Positions 1 through 12,078 are shown, numbered from the stretch's first letter. The stretch is DNA of 64,000 nt from Hymenochaete sp. R1 (GCA_019400425.1 JAFREE010000086.1:1-64000), one strand, 5' to 3'. Notes: generated from the sequence alone by a model not told the origin. Program-made: numbers and translations.

Positions 1-300
1 TGGAGGACATGTGATCAATAAGTTTTAGATGGCGCTCAAAATATGTTTAGATGTCATAACCCTTAATGTCTCCTGTGGTTCCGTTCGGCGCAAAGTATCT
101 TTATCACGTGCAACAATCTTTACTAAATCCGGTGTTCATCTTTCGACTGCCTGCGCTCATTGGTGCCGGTGCCGATGTCGCGAGGTCGTGTGCGTCAGCA
201 ACTTCGTCATAACCCAGTCCATTCGGAAGGAAGGACACGTCTACAAGGTTCTCTTTCCATTCTCGTGCGGGCCTCATCTTCTTTCTTGTAGCTCTCCAGC
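1..300. other. Left edge, no gene seen
   Basis: No reading frame here looks coding. It is the upstream region of the wax-synthase-like gene and may hold its promoter; no clear TATA box was seen. Confidence 0.4.
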
Positions 301-1878
301 ATGGGCTCTGCAGTAGATGAGTATGTATTCGATACACTCCTAACACCTGAAATCGCGCTCAAAATTTGCTATAGGGTACTGCTTGGCGTCCATCGATTTA
401 TTCGTCTGGTCGTCCCGGAGCTCGACAAGCGGAAACCTCTTTCCTGGAAGACAGTTCCTCAAACATGGACCTTCATTCCATTCGTATTGTTCATGGCGTA
501 CTTGGCGCGAAGGCCTAACACGCATTTGATACGGTTACTGCTACTCCCAACGGTGATTGTGGTGACCATGCATTGTTGTTGGTCACAGTGGTGGCCAGCG
601 CCTGGGATGTCGGTTTATAATTGGGGAGGGGGTGAGCTCGCTGTTCCTAAACTGTTTACTTCGCAAGCCTTTTGCACACTCCCACTTTTCATTATCTGCT
701 CTCTAGCTTGCTACTACTCGTGAACCGCAACTAAATTTTGTATTCGAAAGGGCTCGCATCCCTGGTCGCCATCGGAAAGTGCATAGACTTTGCTTTCGTC
801 AAAGAAGGACATTTCAAAGTCGGCGAAAAACGAGTTGGCGATATTCAAACGCCAGCCATCAGCAAGAAAGACTATGACCCCAAAGACCCAACACATCACG
901 CTAACGGACATACCCCCATCACCGGCCTCCATCGCCCTGGATCGTCCTTCCTCCCTCGAGGGCTCCAAGACAGCCTCGAACTCATCTTCGCCTTTCGCGG
1001 TGTCGGCTGGGACTGGGGCGAAGGCGTACATATTCCCGCGGAGAACAAGCCCCTCGCTCGACGCCCTTTCCTCACCGCTACCTTCCGTTCGTTCCTCATC
1101 ACCCTGTTCATCCTCGACGTCCTCGAATCCTTCATCAAACTCGTCCCTACCGTCGGATCCCCACGAGGCGGGTCCATATTCCTCACGTACCTGCCCCCAC
1201 TTGAACGATACACACTCAGCACCGCGATCCACTTCGCGACGGGATTCGCTATGCTCGCTGGGTTTCAGATGGTTTACGATCTCGTGACGATCGTGGGCGT
1301 TGGGTTGCTGGGCCATGATCCGACATCGTGGCCGCCCGTCGTCGATGCACCGTGGAAAACGGACAGCTTGCACGACTTTTGGGCAAAGCGCTGGCATCAG
1401 CTGCTGAGGCAGACCTTTATGGTGTTTGGAGGTAAACCGGGGTTGAAGCTTGGTGGGCCGATAGGGATGGTTGTTGGGACGTTCTCGGCGTCGGGGATGT
1501 ACCATGAATTGTCAAGCGCTGCTATGGGGAGAGGATTCGATGTACGGGTTCTTGGGTTCTTCATGTTGCAAGGGTTTCTGGTTATACTTGAGAGGGTGTG
1601 GAGGCGCGTAACAGGTCACCGTGTTAGAGGATGGGGAGGGACGATATGGGTGTACTTTGTAATCGGAGTCCTAGGCCAGCCGTTGGGTGAGATTTATTGG
1701 GTTTTGTCTTCTTAAACGGTTGATAAGCTGACTTATACATTGTCTAGTGGATGCCTGGCATAAGAAAGGTCTTGCTGGCGGAATCATTATACCCCCACTC
1801 CTCAGCCCGACCAGACAAGTTCTATTCCCTCTACTCTCTCGATTCACAGGATGGGATCTTGCGGTATACCCATTGTAA
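301..1878 (+). CDS. Wax-synthase-like membrane-bound O-acyltransferase
   Basis: Model: exons 301-631, 751-1686 and 1748-1878, giving 465 aa in phase. The protein is strongly hydrophobic with many predicted membrane segments. It carries the layout of the fungal wax synthase domain: YNWGGG near residue 110, FAFVKEG soon after, then DFWAKRWHQLLR and the MBOAT-type catalytic histidine in SASGMYHEL. The last exon was found from the donor at 1687 and gives an ending VDAWHKKG...LAVYPL. Family members move an acyl group from acyl-CoA to an alcohol or terpenoid hydroxyl at the endoplasmic reticulum; in basidiomycetes they often sit in terpene clusters. No terpene synthase is visible here, so the substrate is unknown. 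Family call is firm; function is inferred. Confidence 0.82.
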
Positions 1879-2291
1879 AATCCGACACCTGCGCCTCACA
1901 TACTTCATCTCACAGAAAATCTCGTAAAAGGATACGACTCATACGAAGTTTAATGACAAGATTTTTGTTGTCACGTCCTAGACTCAGAATTGATTATAGA
2001 ATACCCTAATCTTTGTTTTGTGTACCGCTATAATGCTTGTCGAATTGGTTATGTATTGCTCCTTTTTAATTATACACGCATATTTCATGAACATGCATGC
2101 AGTTCCTTCGTGTGAGATGCCCGAAGCCCGAGCAGTGCGAGCACTGTGCTTAATTTATCACGTGAGCAACTATCCAAATACGGCATGTATTTCTCATTCG
2201 CTACATTGGGACGACGCGCGGCGCGCTTCGTCACCTCACGAACGCATCCACTCAACTCTTCCACGCGCACTCATCCCAAACGCACATCATC
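1879..2291. other. Intergenic, 3' end of acyltransferase and RPT5 promoter
   Basis: No coding signal seen. It holds the 3' region of the acyltransferase gene and the upstream region of RPT5; the last 80 bases are CT/CA-rich, as in many fungal 5' leaders. Confidence 0.4.
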
Positions 2292-3871
2292 ATGTCTTCC
2301 TCAACCGACGTCAAAGACGTACCAAAATCTGAGGAGGAGGAAGCTATGGATACCACTCCGGATGAGACGAAACCCGTGGAAGAGACCTGGGAGGATATAC
2401 CTGACGAGATCAAGAGTCTTGGTGCGGATGAGATTAACTCGAGGATACGCCTCATCGAGAATGACATTAAGGTGTGCATCTTTTCCTTTTCATTTGTTTG
2501 ATTGCACCGTAAGATGCTAATGGAATGGGTCTGGTATAGGTCATGAGGTCAGAAACGCTCCGGTTACAGCACGAACAGAGTGTTATGAAGGAGAAAATCC
2601 GGGACAACAAGGAAAAGATAAAGCAGAACAAAGTGCTCCCTTACCTCGTCGGAAATGTCGTAGAAGTGAGTAACGGTGCATATTTTACCCATGCCACAAG
2701 CTCACAAGTACACCGTAGATTCTTGACATGGATCCCGAAATTGAAGAGGACGGCGCGAACCAGGATCTCGACTCCATGCGCAGGGGTAAATGCGCCGTCA
2801 TCAAGACCTCCACCCGGCAGACTGTATTCCTCCCTCTTATTGGTCTCGTCCCTGCCGAGAAGCTCAGGCCGGGAGATCTCATTGGTGTTAACAAGGACTC
2901 CTACCTCGTCCTTGATGCGCTCCCTGCAGAATACGATTCGCGGGTGAAGGCCATGGAGGTCGACGAGCGTCCGACGGAGTCGTACTCGGACATCGGTGGA
3001 CTTGATAAGCAAATTGAGGAACTTGTCGAAGCGATCGTGCTGCCGATCAACAACGCAGAGCGGTTTAAGACGTTGGGGATCAAGCCGCCGAAGGGGGTGT
3101 TGATGTATGGTCCACCGGGCACGGGGAAGACGCTCATGGCGAGAGCGTGTGCGGCGCAGACCGGGGCATGCTTTTTGAAGCTCGCTGGGCCGTCGCTGGT
3201 TCAGATGTTCATCGGTGACGGCGCGAAGCTCGTCCGGGACGCTTTTGAGTTAGCGAAAGAGAAGTCGCCTGCGATCATTTTCATTGACGAATTAGACGCT
3301 ATCGGCACGAAACGATTCGATTCTGAGAAGAGTGGTGATCGTGAGGTGCAACGGACGATGTTGGAGCTTTTGAACCAGTTGGATGGTTTCAGCAGCGACG
3401 AACGCATCAAGGTACGTTTCTTCCTCTCTCTGGTGACATTTTGAGTGAACCTAATAATGTTGCCTACTCGCTCTAGGTCATCGCCGCCACGAATCGTATC
3501 GATATCCTCGACCCGGCTCTGCTTCGATCTGGCCGTCTGGACCGTAAGATTGAATTTGAACTTCCAGATGAACGCGCTCGGCGCCACATCATGGAGATTC
3601 ACGCACGAAAGATGCGAGTGCACCAGGACGTGAACTTTGAAGAGTTGGCGCGAAGCACGGACGAATTCAACGCTGCGCAGCTTCGGGCTGTGTGCGTTGA
3701 AGCCGGTATGATTGCTTTGAGGGAAGGCTCAGAATGGCTTACGCATGAACATTTCCATAGTGGAATCGCGGAGGGTGAGTTGCCTTTATCTTCTTCGTGA
3801 GCAACTGAAGGCTGACGGCTTTTTCTTTAGTGCAAAACAAAAAGAAGAAGGATCTTATTTATTTCGCCTAG
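2292..3871 (+). CDS. RPT5: 26S proteasome regulatory ATPase subunit Rpt5 (PSMC3)
   Basis: Model: exons 2292-2471, 2540-2665, 2719-3411, 3477-3774, 3831-3871; 445 aa, the normal size for Rpt5. Order of parts: acidic N-terminus, coiled coil (about residues 50-95), OB-fold, then the AAA domain with Walker A GPPGTGKT, Walker [12 protein letters not shown] and arginine fingers in [11 protein letters not shown]. Rpt5 is one of six ATPases that unfold substrates and open the 20S gate. The last three residues read YFA, where the gate-opening HbYX motif normally has a tyrosine in the middle position; this is reported separately. The start ATG opens a typical acidic MSSSTDVKD leader and has no upstream in-frame rival. 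Identity is near certain. Confidence 0.96.
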
Positions 3872-4633
3872 ACACTGGTATTTCCCTCGCGCTTTCCACT
3901 TCCTTCTCTCTTCTTTATTTTCACCATATCGCACATCCACTTTTTTGTACATCTTCCTGCACGCAATGCTATAATAACTTACATGCATAGAACTCAGACA
4001 GTCGCCGTGAAGTGGGGACTCCGTTTTGATCTTATTGGTCCGCGTTGTGTCATCTCCGTGTGCAGGCCTTTCCGGCTTTTTTCTGTCGGCCATGGATGGA
4101 TGTCCGCCGAGCTGTCGTCACTGACCATCAGCATTAGTGTTACAGCTGCAGTGTTAGGCTCATTGGCTAGCCAAGCTAAAGCGCTGTATGCTCTTTTTAA
4201 TCTTTGCACGAAGAACTACTTTAGTGGCTACTTTGCCTTTGCTTAATGCTCATATCGCACTTTTTCGCGTTCCGTGAGGGTCGGGAGACGTCACGGGTCT
4301 CTGTGTATTTGAAATTCGAAAATTATACAGACGCTCACACACTGTGGTACCTGTGCCACCACCATCACATTAATATCGACCGTATCGACTCAATAGTCGG
4401 TTTGCACTGGCACTAGAAGCTGATGACGAGCAGTACTGGTGATCACGATATAAAAGAAGCATGGCCTTCCAATACCACCATTTCAGCTTCTTTTCTCTTC
4501 TTTCAACGGTCATCCCCGCCCCACCCTCGTCTCCTCCCCACCTTTTCGACACTCTCGACACTGGTGCTTCCTACCCTATTCTCAAATATCTCGCCAGTAG
4601 CAAGTCCCCAGATCCTGAAATAGCAGCCCGATC
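3872..4633. other. Intergenic between RPT5 and the epoxide hydrolase
   Basis: Several short frames are open, but none shows codon bias or splice-consistent extension. It holds the RPT5 3' UTR and the upstream region of the hydrolase gene. Confidence 0.4.
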
Positions 4634-6105
4634 ATGGACCCATCCGCATACAAATCCCACACCGTCTCCCGTGGATTCAAATATTCCTACTTCTATAGCG
4701 CGCCTCAAAGCGAGGGCAAGCATACCATACTGTGTTTACACGGTTTCCCAACCAACTCTCGCGATTGGGAGCATATCGTCAAGCACTTTGGAAAGGAAGG
4801 AAAAGGATATGGGTTCTTGGTGCCAGACTTACTTGGTGAGCAGTCACTCTTTGTTGTAACACACACTTGGGTTCTAATAATGCATATTGTACTTGTCGCT
4901 GGGTCGTGACTCAGGATACGCGGGAACGGATAAGCCTACGCAACCGGAAGCGTACAGGATGAAGCTGATATCGCAAGATATGATCGAGCTCCTCAATGCA
5001 GAGAAAGTCGGCAAGACGATCGCTATTGCACACGACTGGTACGTACCTTTCCCATGGTATTCTCTCCGACAACAAAGTCATAATGCGTCTTGCTCTCCGA
5101 CATCTTTTCGCTCGTTTATACATAGGGGATGCGGTTTGCTTTCGGGGCTCGTTCATTATTTCCCGGATCGTTTTGACGCGTTCGCGTTCTTCGCCATCGC
5201 GTATTTAGCGCCGTTCCCTGGAGGCGAGTTCGGTCTCGACCGTTACAACGCGATGACCAAGGCTACACTCGGGTACACGACCTTTGGGTATTGGAAGCTC
5301 TTTGAACAGGACGACGCTGCATCGGTGATCGAAGCACATGTACGCTGGCATTTTCCTTCTGTCGCACATATGTCTGTCTATCTGCTCAGAGGATTTGACT
5401 GATTGTTTGTTTGTCATTCGTCCTTGTGCAGTATGATTCTTTCGAGTGTCTCACGCACGCTAAGGACTATCAAGTCATGCGTGACCAGTTCTGTGATGAA
5501 GGACATTTGCGCCCGTGGCTCGAGTCGGATAGCAAATGCGAAATGGCAGACTTCGTTTCCAAAGAGGTGCGCTCTTCCGACTTTCATTGTTCTCGACTTT
5601 GTCTGAAACCACACGTTCCTTGAATCCGAATAATATGACACAGAGACTGAAATCTCTCAAAGAGGTGCTCCTGAAAGGCGGGTTCACAGCACCCTTGAAC
5701 TGGTACAAATGCGTCCTCCAAGGGTTCTCGCGCGAAGACGAAATCAGTCAGTCTTCTCTCGCTTATCGGCTCTTGTCTCCAGTGCTGATAACTAATAATA
5801 CCTCTTACTTCCCTCTCCATTCTTCACGGGAACCAGACATCCCCAAATCCAACTACAAGATTCAGAAGCCCACGTTCTTCGGCGCATGTCTGCGCGATCC
5901 GACAGGCCCGTACGTTCTCACCAAAGCGTCGATGCAGTCGAATGTCGACCGTCCAGAGGAGTTGCTCACGACGGTGGACTTTGAGACGAGTCATTGGGTG
6001 CTTGAGGAGGCGTCGGAGAAGGTGAATGTCGAATTGGAGAAGTGGTTTGAGAAGGTTGAGAGTGGACTGCCAGTGGGTGGAGGGAAAGATGGGGCGAGGT
6101 TGTGA
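4634..6105 (+). CDS. Epoxide-hydrolase-type alpha/beta hydrolase
   Basis: Model: exons 4634-4835, 4915-5038, 5126-5339, 5432-5566, 5644-5746, 5837-6105; 348 aa, typical of soluble epoxide hydrolases. Visible catalytic parts: oxyanion-hole motif HGFP near residue 38; nucleophile aspartate in HDWG near residue 108 (the W codon is split by intron 2); a lid domain; and a C-terminal histidine in TSHWVLEEA. Such enzymes hydrolyse epoxides to diols through an aspartyl ester; a haloalkane dehalogenase role cannot be excluded from sequence alone. Intron 5 uses a GTCAGT donor. A truncated second copy lies 1.6 kb downstream in the same orientation (7681-8455). Family call is firm; the natural substrate is unknown. 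Confidence 0.88.
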
Positions 6106-6867
6106 AGTGGGTTGCCAGTGGATTGTGTCGGTTGGCTCTGGGCGCAAAAGTGCGAGGAAAGCCAATCTGATTGAATGGCCTGATGCAAGTGCCAGTGCAT
6201 GTAAAAATGACGTTCTGTGTTGCTAGTGTAATCCAAACTCTGCCGCCAAGCTATATAACTTATGAGCAATACTTAGTATTAAGAAAAAGAAGAATAAAGC
6301 GGAATGACGTTCGTCTTGTATGCGAGTGCTGGATTGAAGAGCTGGATGTATGCGGCCGACGTAGCCTCGTTTACCGTCAAGCGCGCGTGTCTGCAAATCT
6401 GAAGTTGATCTCATGTCGTTCCAAACCCGTGTCTCCTCCTTCTCATTCTTACTTCGTCCGCTTTGCCTCATATTGAGCATGATTGGGAAGAATCAGAGGC
6501 AGAAGCGGCTTTTTTTTGTTTACTTCGACAAGAAATGAAGGCTGAGCTGGACGACATGAAGGGAAGGACAAGATTCGCTCGAAGGTCGCGACTGCCCCTA
6601 TGCTTTGTCAGCGCCGACGTCGCCAAACGACTGCCAGTGCCAGTGCCAGTGCGGACTCGGAGATCGATCTGGAGGCTCAAACTCGTACTTGACTCAGAAA
6701 TTCGTGGTCAATTCGCTACATCTAGCTTCGTTCCTCAATCAATCGCTTTGTTACATCGTCGGCGCGGTAGGGATTATCGAATACTCCAGCCCTTCAGTTC
6801 GCAAGCCATCCTTCTCTTTGTCTCAGTGTTACTTTGACAAGGAGCCCATTGTGTGTGCTCGTTCTCG
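6106..6867. other. 3' flank of the epoxide hydrolase, weakly duplicated at 8.46-8.95 kb
   Basis: No gene seen. Short stretches such as GCTGGATGTATGCG occur both here (near 6340) and after the pseudogene (near 8543), in the same order relative to the coding copies. The duplication therefore seems to have included 3' flanking DNA. Confidence 0.45.
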
Positions 6868-7197
6868 TCAAACAACGGTACTGCTCGGACCCTTCGAGCG
6901 AGTATGTTCAAGTTAGATCACAATGAAAAGCCGATTGAATGCATGACATACCTTGCTCCCGGCAGCCTGTTGCTTCGTAGGGCCAGTGGACGACATGTTC
7001 TTGGAGACCCGACCTCCTGCCCCTGCCGACGTGTTTGGTTTGGGAGAAGCGGCTTCTGAACCATGCGTCAGATCTAAGGTTCGTACTTACTTCGGTTGTG
7101 TCGTTGACTTACTGTCTCTTGCAACAGGGTTCTGGAAGAATAATCCAATTGGGGTCATCTCAGGTTTAGATTGAGTATTATAGGGAGGTCCAGACAT
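6868..7197 (-). CDS. Small hypothetical protein between the hydrolase copies
   Basis: Not recognised. Model on the minus strand: exons 7113-7197, 6952-7073 and 6868-6891, giving 76 aa in phase. Both introns have good signals: donor GTAAGT at 7112 with acceptor TTAG, and donor GTATGT with a CTAAC branch site. The protein starts MSGPPYNTQSKPEM and is rich in Ser, Gly, Ala, Thr and Lys, without signal peptide, membrane segment or cysteines. In style it resembles the small proteins at 19.7 and 21.2 kb. The last exon (GPSSTVV) is the least certain part. It could be a decaying gene; the clean splice sites and frame argue for a real one. Confidence 0.42.
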
Positions 7198-7680
7198 TGT
7201 GTGGTCGATGAGGTTACAAGACTTGAGATTTGATCGCTTTCGAGTGGGAAAGAAAATGCAAGGTGATAGGTTTGGAAGGGAAGGATTAATCTCCGGCTCC
7301 CTTGCAGTCTACCTTTTGTACCATAGCTCCAGGTCACACGCTCAAACCCAGACCTTGGTTTATTTTTAGTACCAATGCCTCTGACGTTGGGAAAAAATTA
7401 GACTCGGTGTCGAGCGATTCAATTATCTCGTCTGGTTAGCAATTGCCCGACAAGCATCGTCATGGCGTTCGTGGAACTGTTTGATCATTCGCGGTACATC
7501 GTTCTCGTTATCTCGGTGCCGCCTACAGGTTCGCAACAGATACGTGTGCGTGTGTACTCGTCTTTTTGACGGACGCATTGTCACTTCCTTTTAATGCGGG
7601 ATGAATCCTACGGGAAAATTTCAAGTTCAAATCTGTTAGATCACAAAAAACTCGATGATAAAGCACTGTTCACCTAATCA
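7198..7680. other. Intergenic, contains duplication breakpoint at its right end
   Basis: No coding signal. Similarity to the epoxide hydrolase begins abruptly near 7681, inside the equivalent of its exon 4, so the left breakpoint of the copied segment lies here. Confidence 0.45.
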
Positions 7681-8455
7681 GATGTCTTGCATATGCCAAG
7701 GACCAACAAATCAAGCGCGATCGTTTCTGTGAGGAAGAGCACCTGCGCCTCTGGCTCGAGTCGGATAGCATATGCGAGATGGCAGACTACGTTTTCAAAG
7801 AAGTGCGCATCTCTATCTTTCATTGTTTTTTTTTTTTTTACTTTGTCTGAAACCACACGCTCCTTGCTTCCGAATGATATGACACAGAGACTGAAGTCAC
7901 TCAAAGAGGCGATGCTGAAAGGCGGGTTCACCGGACCCTTGAGCTGGTACAAGTGTCTTCTTCAGGGACACTCGCTGAAGACGAAATCAGTCAGTACCTC
8001 CACGTACCCTGTCTCTGAGGCTCCTGCGCTGACGATCTCCTATCCCTCCGTTTTTCGTACCAAATGTTCAACTTGAATGTTCAGGAAACAAATCCGCGAA
8101 CAAACCAGACATCCCAAAGTCGAACTACGTGCTTCAAAAGCCCACCTTCTTCGGCGCATGTATGCGCGACTCATCAGGCCCATACGTTCTCACCAAAGCA
8201 TCGGTGCAGTCGAATGTCGACGGTCCGGAGGAGCTGCTCACGATGGTGGATTTCGATACAAGTCATTGGGTGTTGGAAGAGGCGCCGGAGAAGGTGAATG
8301 TGGAATTGGAGAAGTGGTTTGAGAAAGTTGGGGGAGGAGGGAAGTGCGAGTTTGTGGAATGTGTTGCTAAGGTGGTGCGGACGATTGAACTTGGATACGC
8401 TAAGTACGAGAAAAATCAAGATTTGTGTATAGAAAAAAATTCTTTTGGGATGTAG
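7681..8455 (+). pseudogene. Truncated tandem copy of the epoxide hydrolase
   Basis: Three blocks match exons 4 (from its middle), 5 and 6 of the gene at 4634-6105, in order, with the introns kept in place. In the last exon about 64 of 74 aligned residues agree by eye. Exons 1-3 are missing, and with them the HGFP oxyanion motif and the HDWG nucleophile. The exon-5 equivalent is one base shorter near 7975 (CTCGCTGAAG against CTCGCGCGAAG in the parent), which breaks the phase with the next exon. The parental stop codon is also lost, so the frame runs on to 8455. It cannot make a working hydrolase. Confidence 0.88.
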
Positions 8456-9922
8456 AATACTAACTTGGGAATAATCGATGCAAACTAGCGATGAGAATAA
8501 AAACTGACACTGGCATACTGGACTGAGATGAATACATGTATGAGGCTGGATGTATGCGCGTTCTGTCAGGTTTTTACCGTTTACTTTTTTTCCGCACGCG
8601 CCAGACCCGCTTATTTGCAAATCGCTTGAAGCTCTTTCTCTTTGCATTCACCCTATCCTCTCCCTTTCACCATCACCAGCGGCCGGAATACGTTTGCTAC
8701 ATCCCTGACATGCGCATGCCTTCTACTTGATAGCCCGCTCAGACGCTTGAGCTTGGATTATGCATTCTTCGCTCGAAGTCATGGACCGTCTCCGACTCTG
8801 TCAAAGTGTACTCTCGTTCGACGAAACAAAGATCAGTCTACTCTGTCATCATTGTCACCAGACTTATCACTTTTAAGATCCGAGTGTTTGAAACCCGAAC
8901 CGATGCTACTAGAGAATAGGAAAAACAGTCCGAGGGCCCAATGAAACGAGGAGAAAAAAATCGGCCAGGAGGGTTGTTCTGGACTTTCGGACCCTTATAA
9001 CGTGCTTCCGCCTCGTAAGCCCCTCGGTGCTTTGTACGTCTGCGGTTTGTATGCTCTTCTTCAAAGGAAGCTTCGATATTATCCGGGAGGACCATTTTCC
9101 CCGTAGCCTGGACATCCATAACTCCATTATGAACTTGCGCCCCTTCATCGGACTGGACGGACTACTTTAGATTACTCAAAGTTCAACAAGAAGCAGCGGC
9201 AGTTTTCTTCGCGTACGTCATGCACGTTTTATCGTCTATAAAGGCATGTCAGTGTGTTATACGAAGATGTCCGGTGGGGCGTTTACATCGAGATAACTAT
9301 CTCTGTCGTAGGTGAGCTAGCACCCTGAATCACTGAACAAACTCACTTCATGAAGTATCTCCATAAAAAATTTCCCCGTCCGCCATCGAACCAGAACCAG
9401 AGGCAAACAATCGTAAACTTCAAGATCCGTCAGGTCATCGAACCTCAGACCTTACAGCAACCCTCTCACGTCCTTACTCGACCTCTTAAAAGACTGGGTC
9501 GGAGGTTCTAGCGCCCCGGGCACATATAAAGACGCGACGAAGCTCCGTCCGCTGCAGGGTTCCCTTTCGCTGACTCAGTCAGTCTCAGATGCAAGATGAA
9601 GTGCGTAAACTCGGGCTGATACTGTGCTAGGGATGGGGTGATAAGAGACTGGGGCAAAACAAGGCCATTCGGTGGAGGTATTACCTCTTGCTATGATCCG
9701 AAGGGAGTTCTGAATCGAATCTACGTATTATTATTGGTGAGGAAGCGGGAAGCGGACCGCGGCTTCCTATTATCTTATTCCTAGGGTCTGCGCGATTATA
9801 TGCTAGACGATGGGTAGACTCGAAGTTCCTATAAATTTCTTATCGACTTCGACACCTCCCCCTCTCCTCACCCTCTCTGGTGTCACTCTGTCTCCTAAAT
9901 CGCTCTACCCCTGTCGTCTCTC
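8456..9922. other. Intergenic, MFS promoter and probable 5' leader
   Basis: No convincing gene. The left part is degraded 3' flank of the pseudogene. An ATATAAA box at 9524-9530 lies nearly 400 bases before the MFS start codon, so that gene may have a long or intron-containing 5' leader. A TGACTCAGTCAG stretch lies near 9572. Confidence 0.4.
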
Positions 9923-12078
9923 ATGGCTGAGAAGTTCGTCTCTTTCGTGGATGTCGAGCCTGGCGGCAAGTCTAAGGACGATAACTATGACGGGAAGAGG
10001 GATGCCGACGAACGTCCAACCGTCCAAATCATGTCTGCGGCGACATCCCCCACGGCGTCCGGTTACAACACCCCAAACATCCTTACCCCAAGAGACGAAA
10101 AGGATGGAATCGAGCTCCAGACGTTCGCCGTGCAAGCTGTCGGCAATGCCTCTGCCGGAGAGGCGCAACAGGGTTGCAAGGACCAACCCAACGTCCTTGG
10201 TCCTGAAGCGTCTATTGAAGAATTGAAGAAAATGAGGAGGTATCAGTATATCTGTTTCGCGAGCATGTGCTGGGCGATTTTCATGGAAGGTTGGAACGAT
10301 GGGAGTAATGGGCCGCTCCTACCAAAAATGCAGGACTACTATCATGTGAGTTCAGTATATGCGTTTCCAGAGTACGTGTATACTCTATGGAATAATCGCT
10401 GATGAGCGTGCATTTTTCAGGTAAATTATACTGTTGTATCAATGATTTTTATCTGTAACTGTGCCGTGCGTATCAATTTCAAGGATGCTCTCGTTCCCTT
10501 CAAGTGCTTTGAGTTAACGAGCTTCCCTCGACCACAGGGTTTCGTTTCGGGAGCCGTGTTGAATATCATGATGGTTCAAAAGTTTGGCTTTGGGAAGGTA
10601 AAAATGATCCTTGAGTTTACGTGCTTCAAAAAGGTAATCATATCTTCATTAGACGATTGTGATGGGTGCCGTCTTTCAGATGCTTGGGTACGCGATCCAG
10701 GCAGCGGCTCCTCCGTTCCCTGTCTTCGCAATCGCGTACCTTTTCTCAGGATTCGGGATCGCTTTCCAGGTATGAAAAAATTCCGTTGACCGTATTTGGA
10801 GGTAGTAGTTGAAATTGATGTATTATTTGGTTGTGTAGAATGCCGAATCTTTGGCGTTCACAGCGAGTCTCACTCACACATCAGAGAAGATGGGCTTCCT
10901 CCAGGCATGTTACGGCATCGGGGCACTCGTTTCACCGCTTTCCGCTACGAAGTTCTCGACAATGCCACATTGGTCGTTCCATTACCTGGTTTCCGTCGCT
11001 GGCACATTGATTAATGTTGTCTTCTTGAGCCTTGCCCTTAAGTTTCGAGATCTTGATGGCGAGTACCTGCATGTTTATTTATATGGACGTTTCACCTTAT
11101 ATTTTGCTTGTGTAGACCTTCTACGACGATCTGGCCAGGTCGTCCGGGAGAAGCATAGTTCACACCAGCAAGGAATGTACAAACAAATTTTCGGCCTCAA
11201 GACGGTTCACCTGCTCGCGTTTTTCGCCCTCGCGTATGTTGGAGCGGAAGTAACTGTTGGAGGTAACATCCCTTTTCCCTTTTGACTCCATGCCTAAATT
11301 TATGATTCAATGTCCAGGTTGGATCGTTACGTTTATCATCAACGAGAGAGATGGTGGGAGCTCGTCTGGGTACGTTTCGACTGGATTTTACGCAGGTTTC
11401 ACGATTGGACGTGTCGGATTGCTTTGGTTCAATAAGCTCGTAGGTCTATTAACTCTGGCATCACGAACGTGAGGACCGTGCTTACAGAATCGGGTAGGTC
11501 GGAGAGCGTCGTGTTATTTATCTGTATACTATTCTCTGCATCGCGTGAGTCCAATTTCTTCATGTACAATTTCCGCTGTCTTTCTAATCATTCCGTTTAT
11601 TTTTGTTCGCTTTTCTCCTACAAAATCAGTCTCGAAATAACGATTTGGTTCGTTCCCTCCCTAATTGGCAACGCGATCGCCGTCGCTTTTATCGGCCTTC
11701 TCCTGGGACCCATCTACCCTATCCTCTGCAGCGTGGCCAGCCGGCTGATCCCGTACTGGCTTATGAACGGTGCACTCGGATGGATCGGTGCCATCGGTCA
11801 AACGGGTTCGGCGTTCTTGCCGTTCGTCACGGGTGCTATATCTCAGAAGTTCGGGGTGACAAGTCTGCAGCCTTTGTAAGTTGTCGTTGTCATTGCACTT
11901 GCGCCCCCCCCCCCCCTCTTCGTCCTCCCCTTCTTCTGGAACAACATCTCCCCTTTTTGGACTAACCAGGACACCCTTACTCATGAAACTTTTTGTATTA
12001 CATAGGATTATAGCTGCTTTAACCTTGATGATGGCGCTCTGGGCTTGCGTGCCCCGAGAGCTACATCGCTCGGAGTAA
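9923..12078 (+). CDS. MFS transporter, BSC6/fucose-permease-like
   Basis: Model: exons 9923-10345, 10421-10465, 10538-10597, 10653-10769, 10839-11058, 11116-11262, 11318-11439, 11498-11544, 11630-11875, 12006-12078; 499 aa in phase. A hydrophilic N-terminus of about 105 residues is followed by roughly twelve hydrophobic segments, beginning with YICFASMCWAIFMEGWNDGS. The sequence fits the fungal MFS group related to yeast BSC6 and bacterial fucose permeases; the substrate cannot be read from it. Intron 5 (11059-11115, 57 nt) would start with GC rather than GT and is divisible by three, so it may instead be retained coding sequence. Intron 9 carries a run of about 14 C. An upstream ATG at 9810 is in a poor frame. 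Confidence 0.85.

Noticed and set aside
714..1505. 263-codon minus-strand frame across the acyltransferase gene
   Set aside because: Antisense shadow of a well-supported membrane enzyme; its composition mirrors the sense codons.
11905..11925. Run of about 14 C
   Set aside because: It lies inside the last MFS intron; a simple homopolymer with no other structure, though it is a likely site of sequencing error.
301..12078. Terpene-type metabolite cluster around the wax-synthase-like gene
   Set aside because: No terpene cyclase, P450 or dedicated regulator within 12 kb; its neighbour RPT5 is a housekeeping gene.
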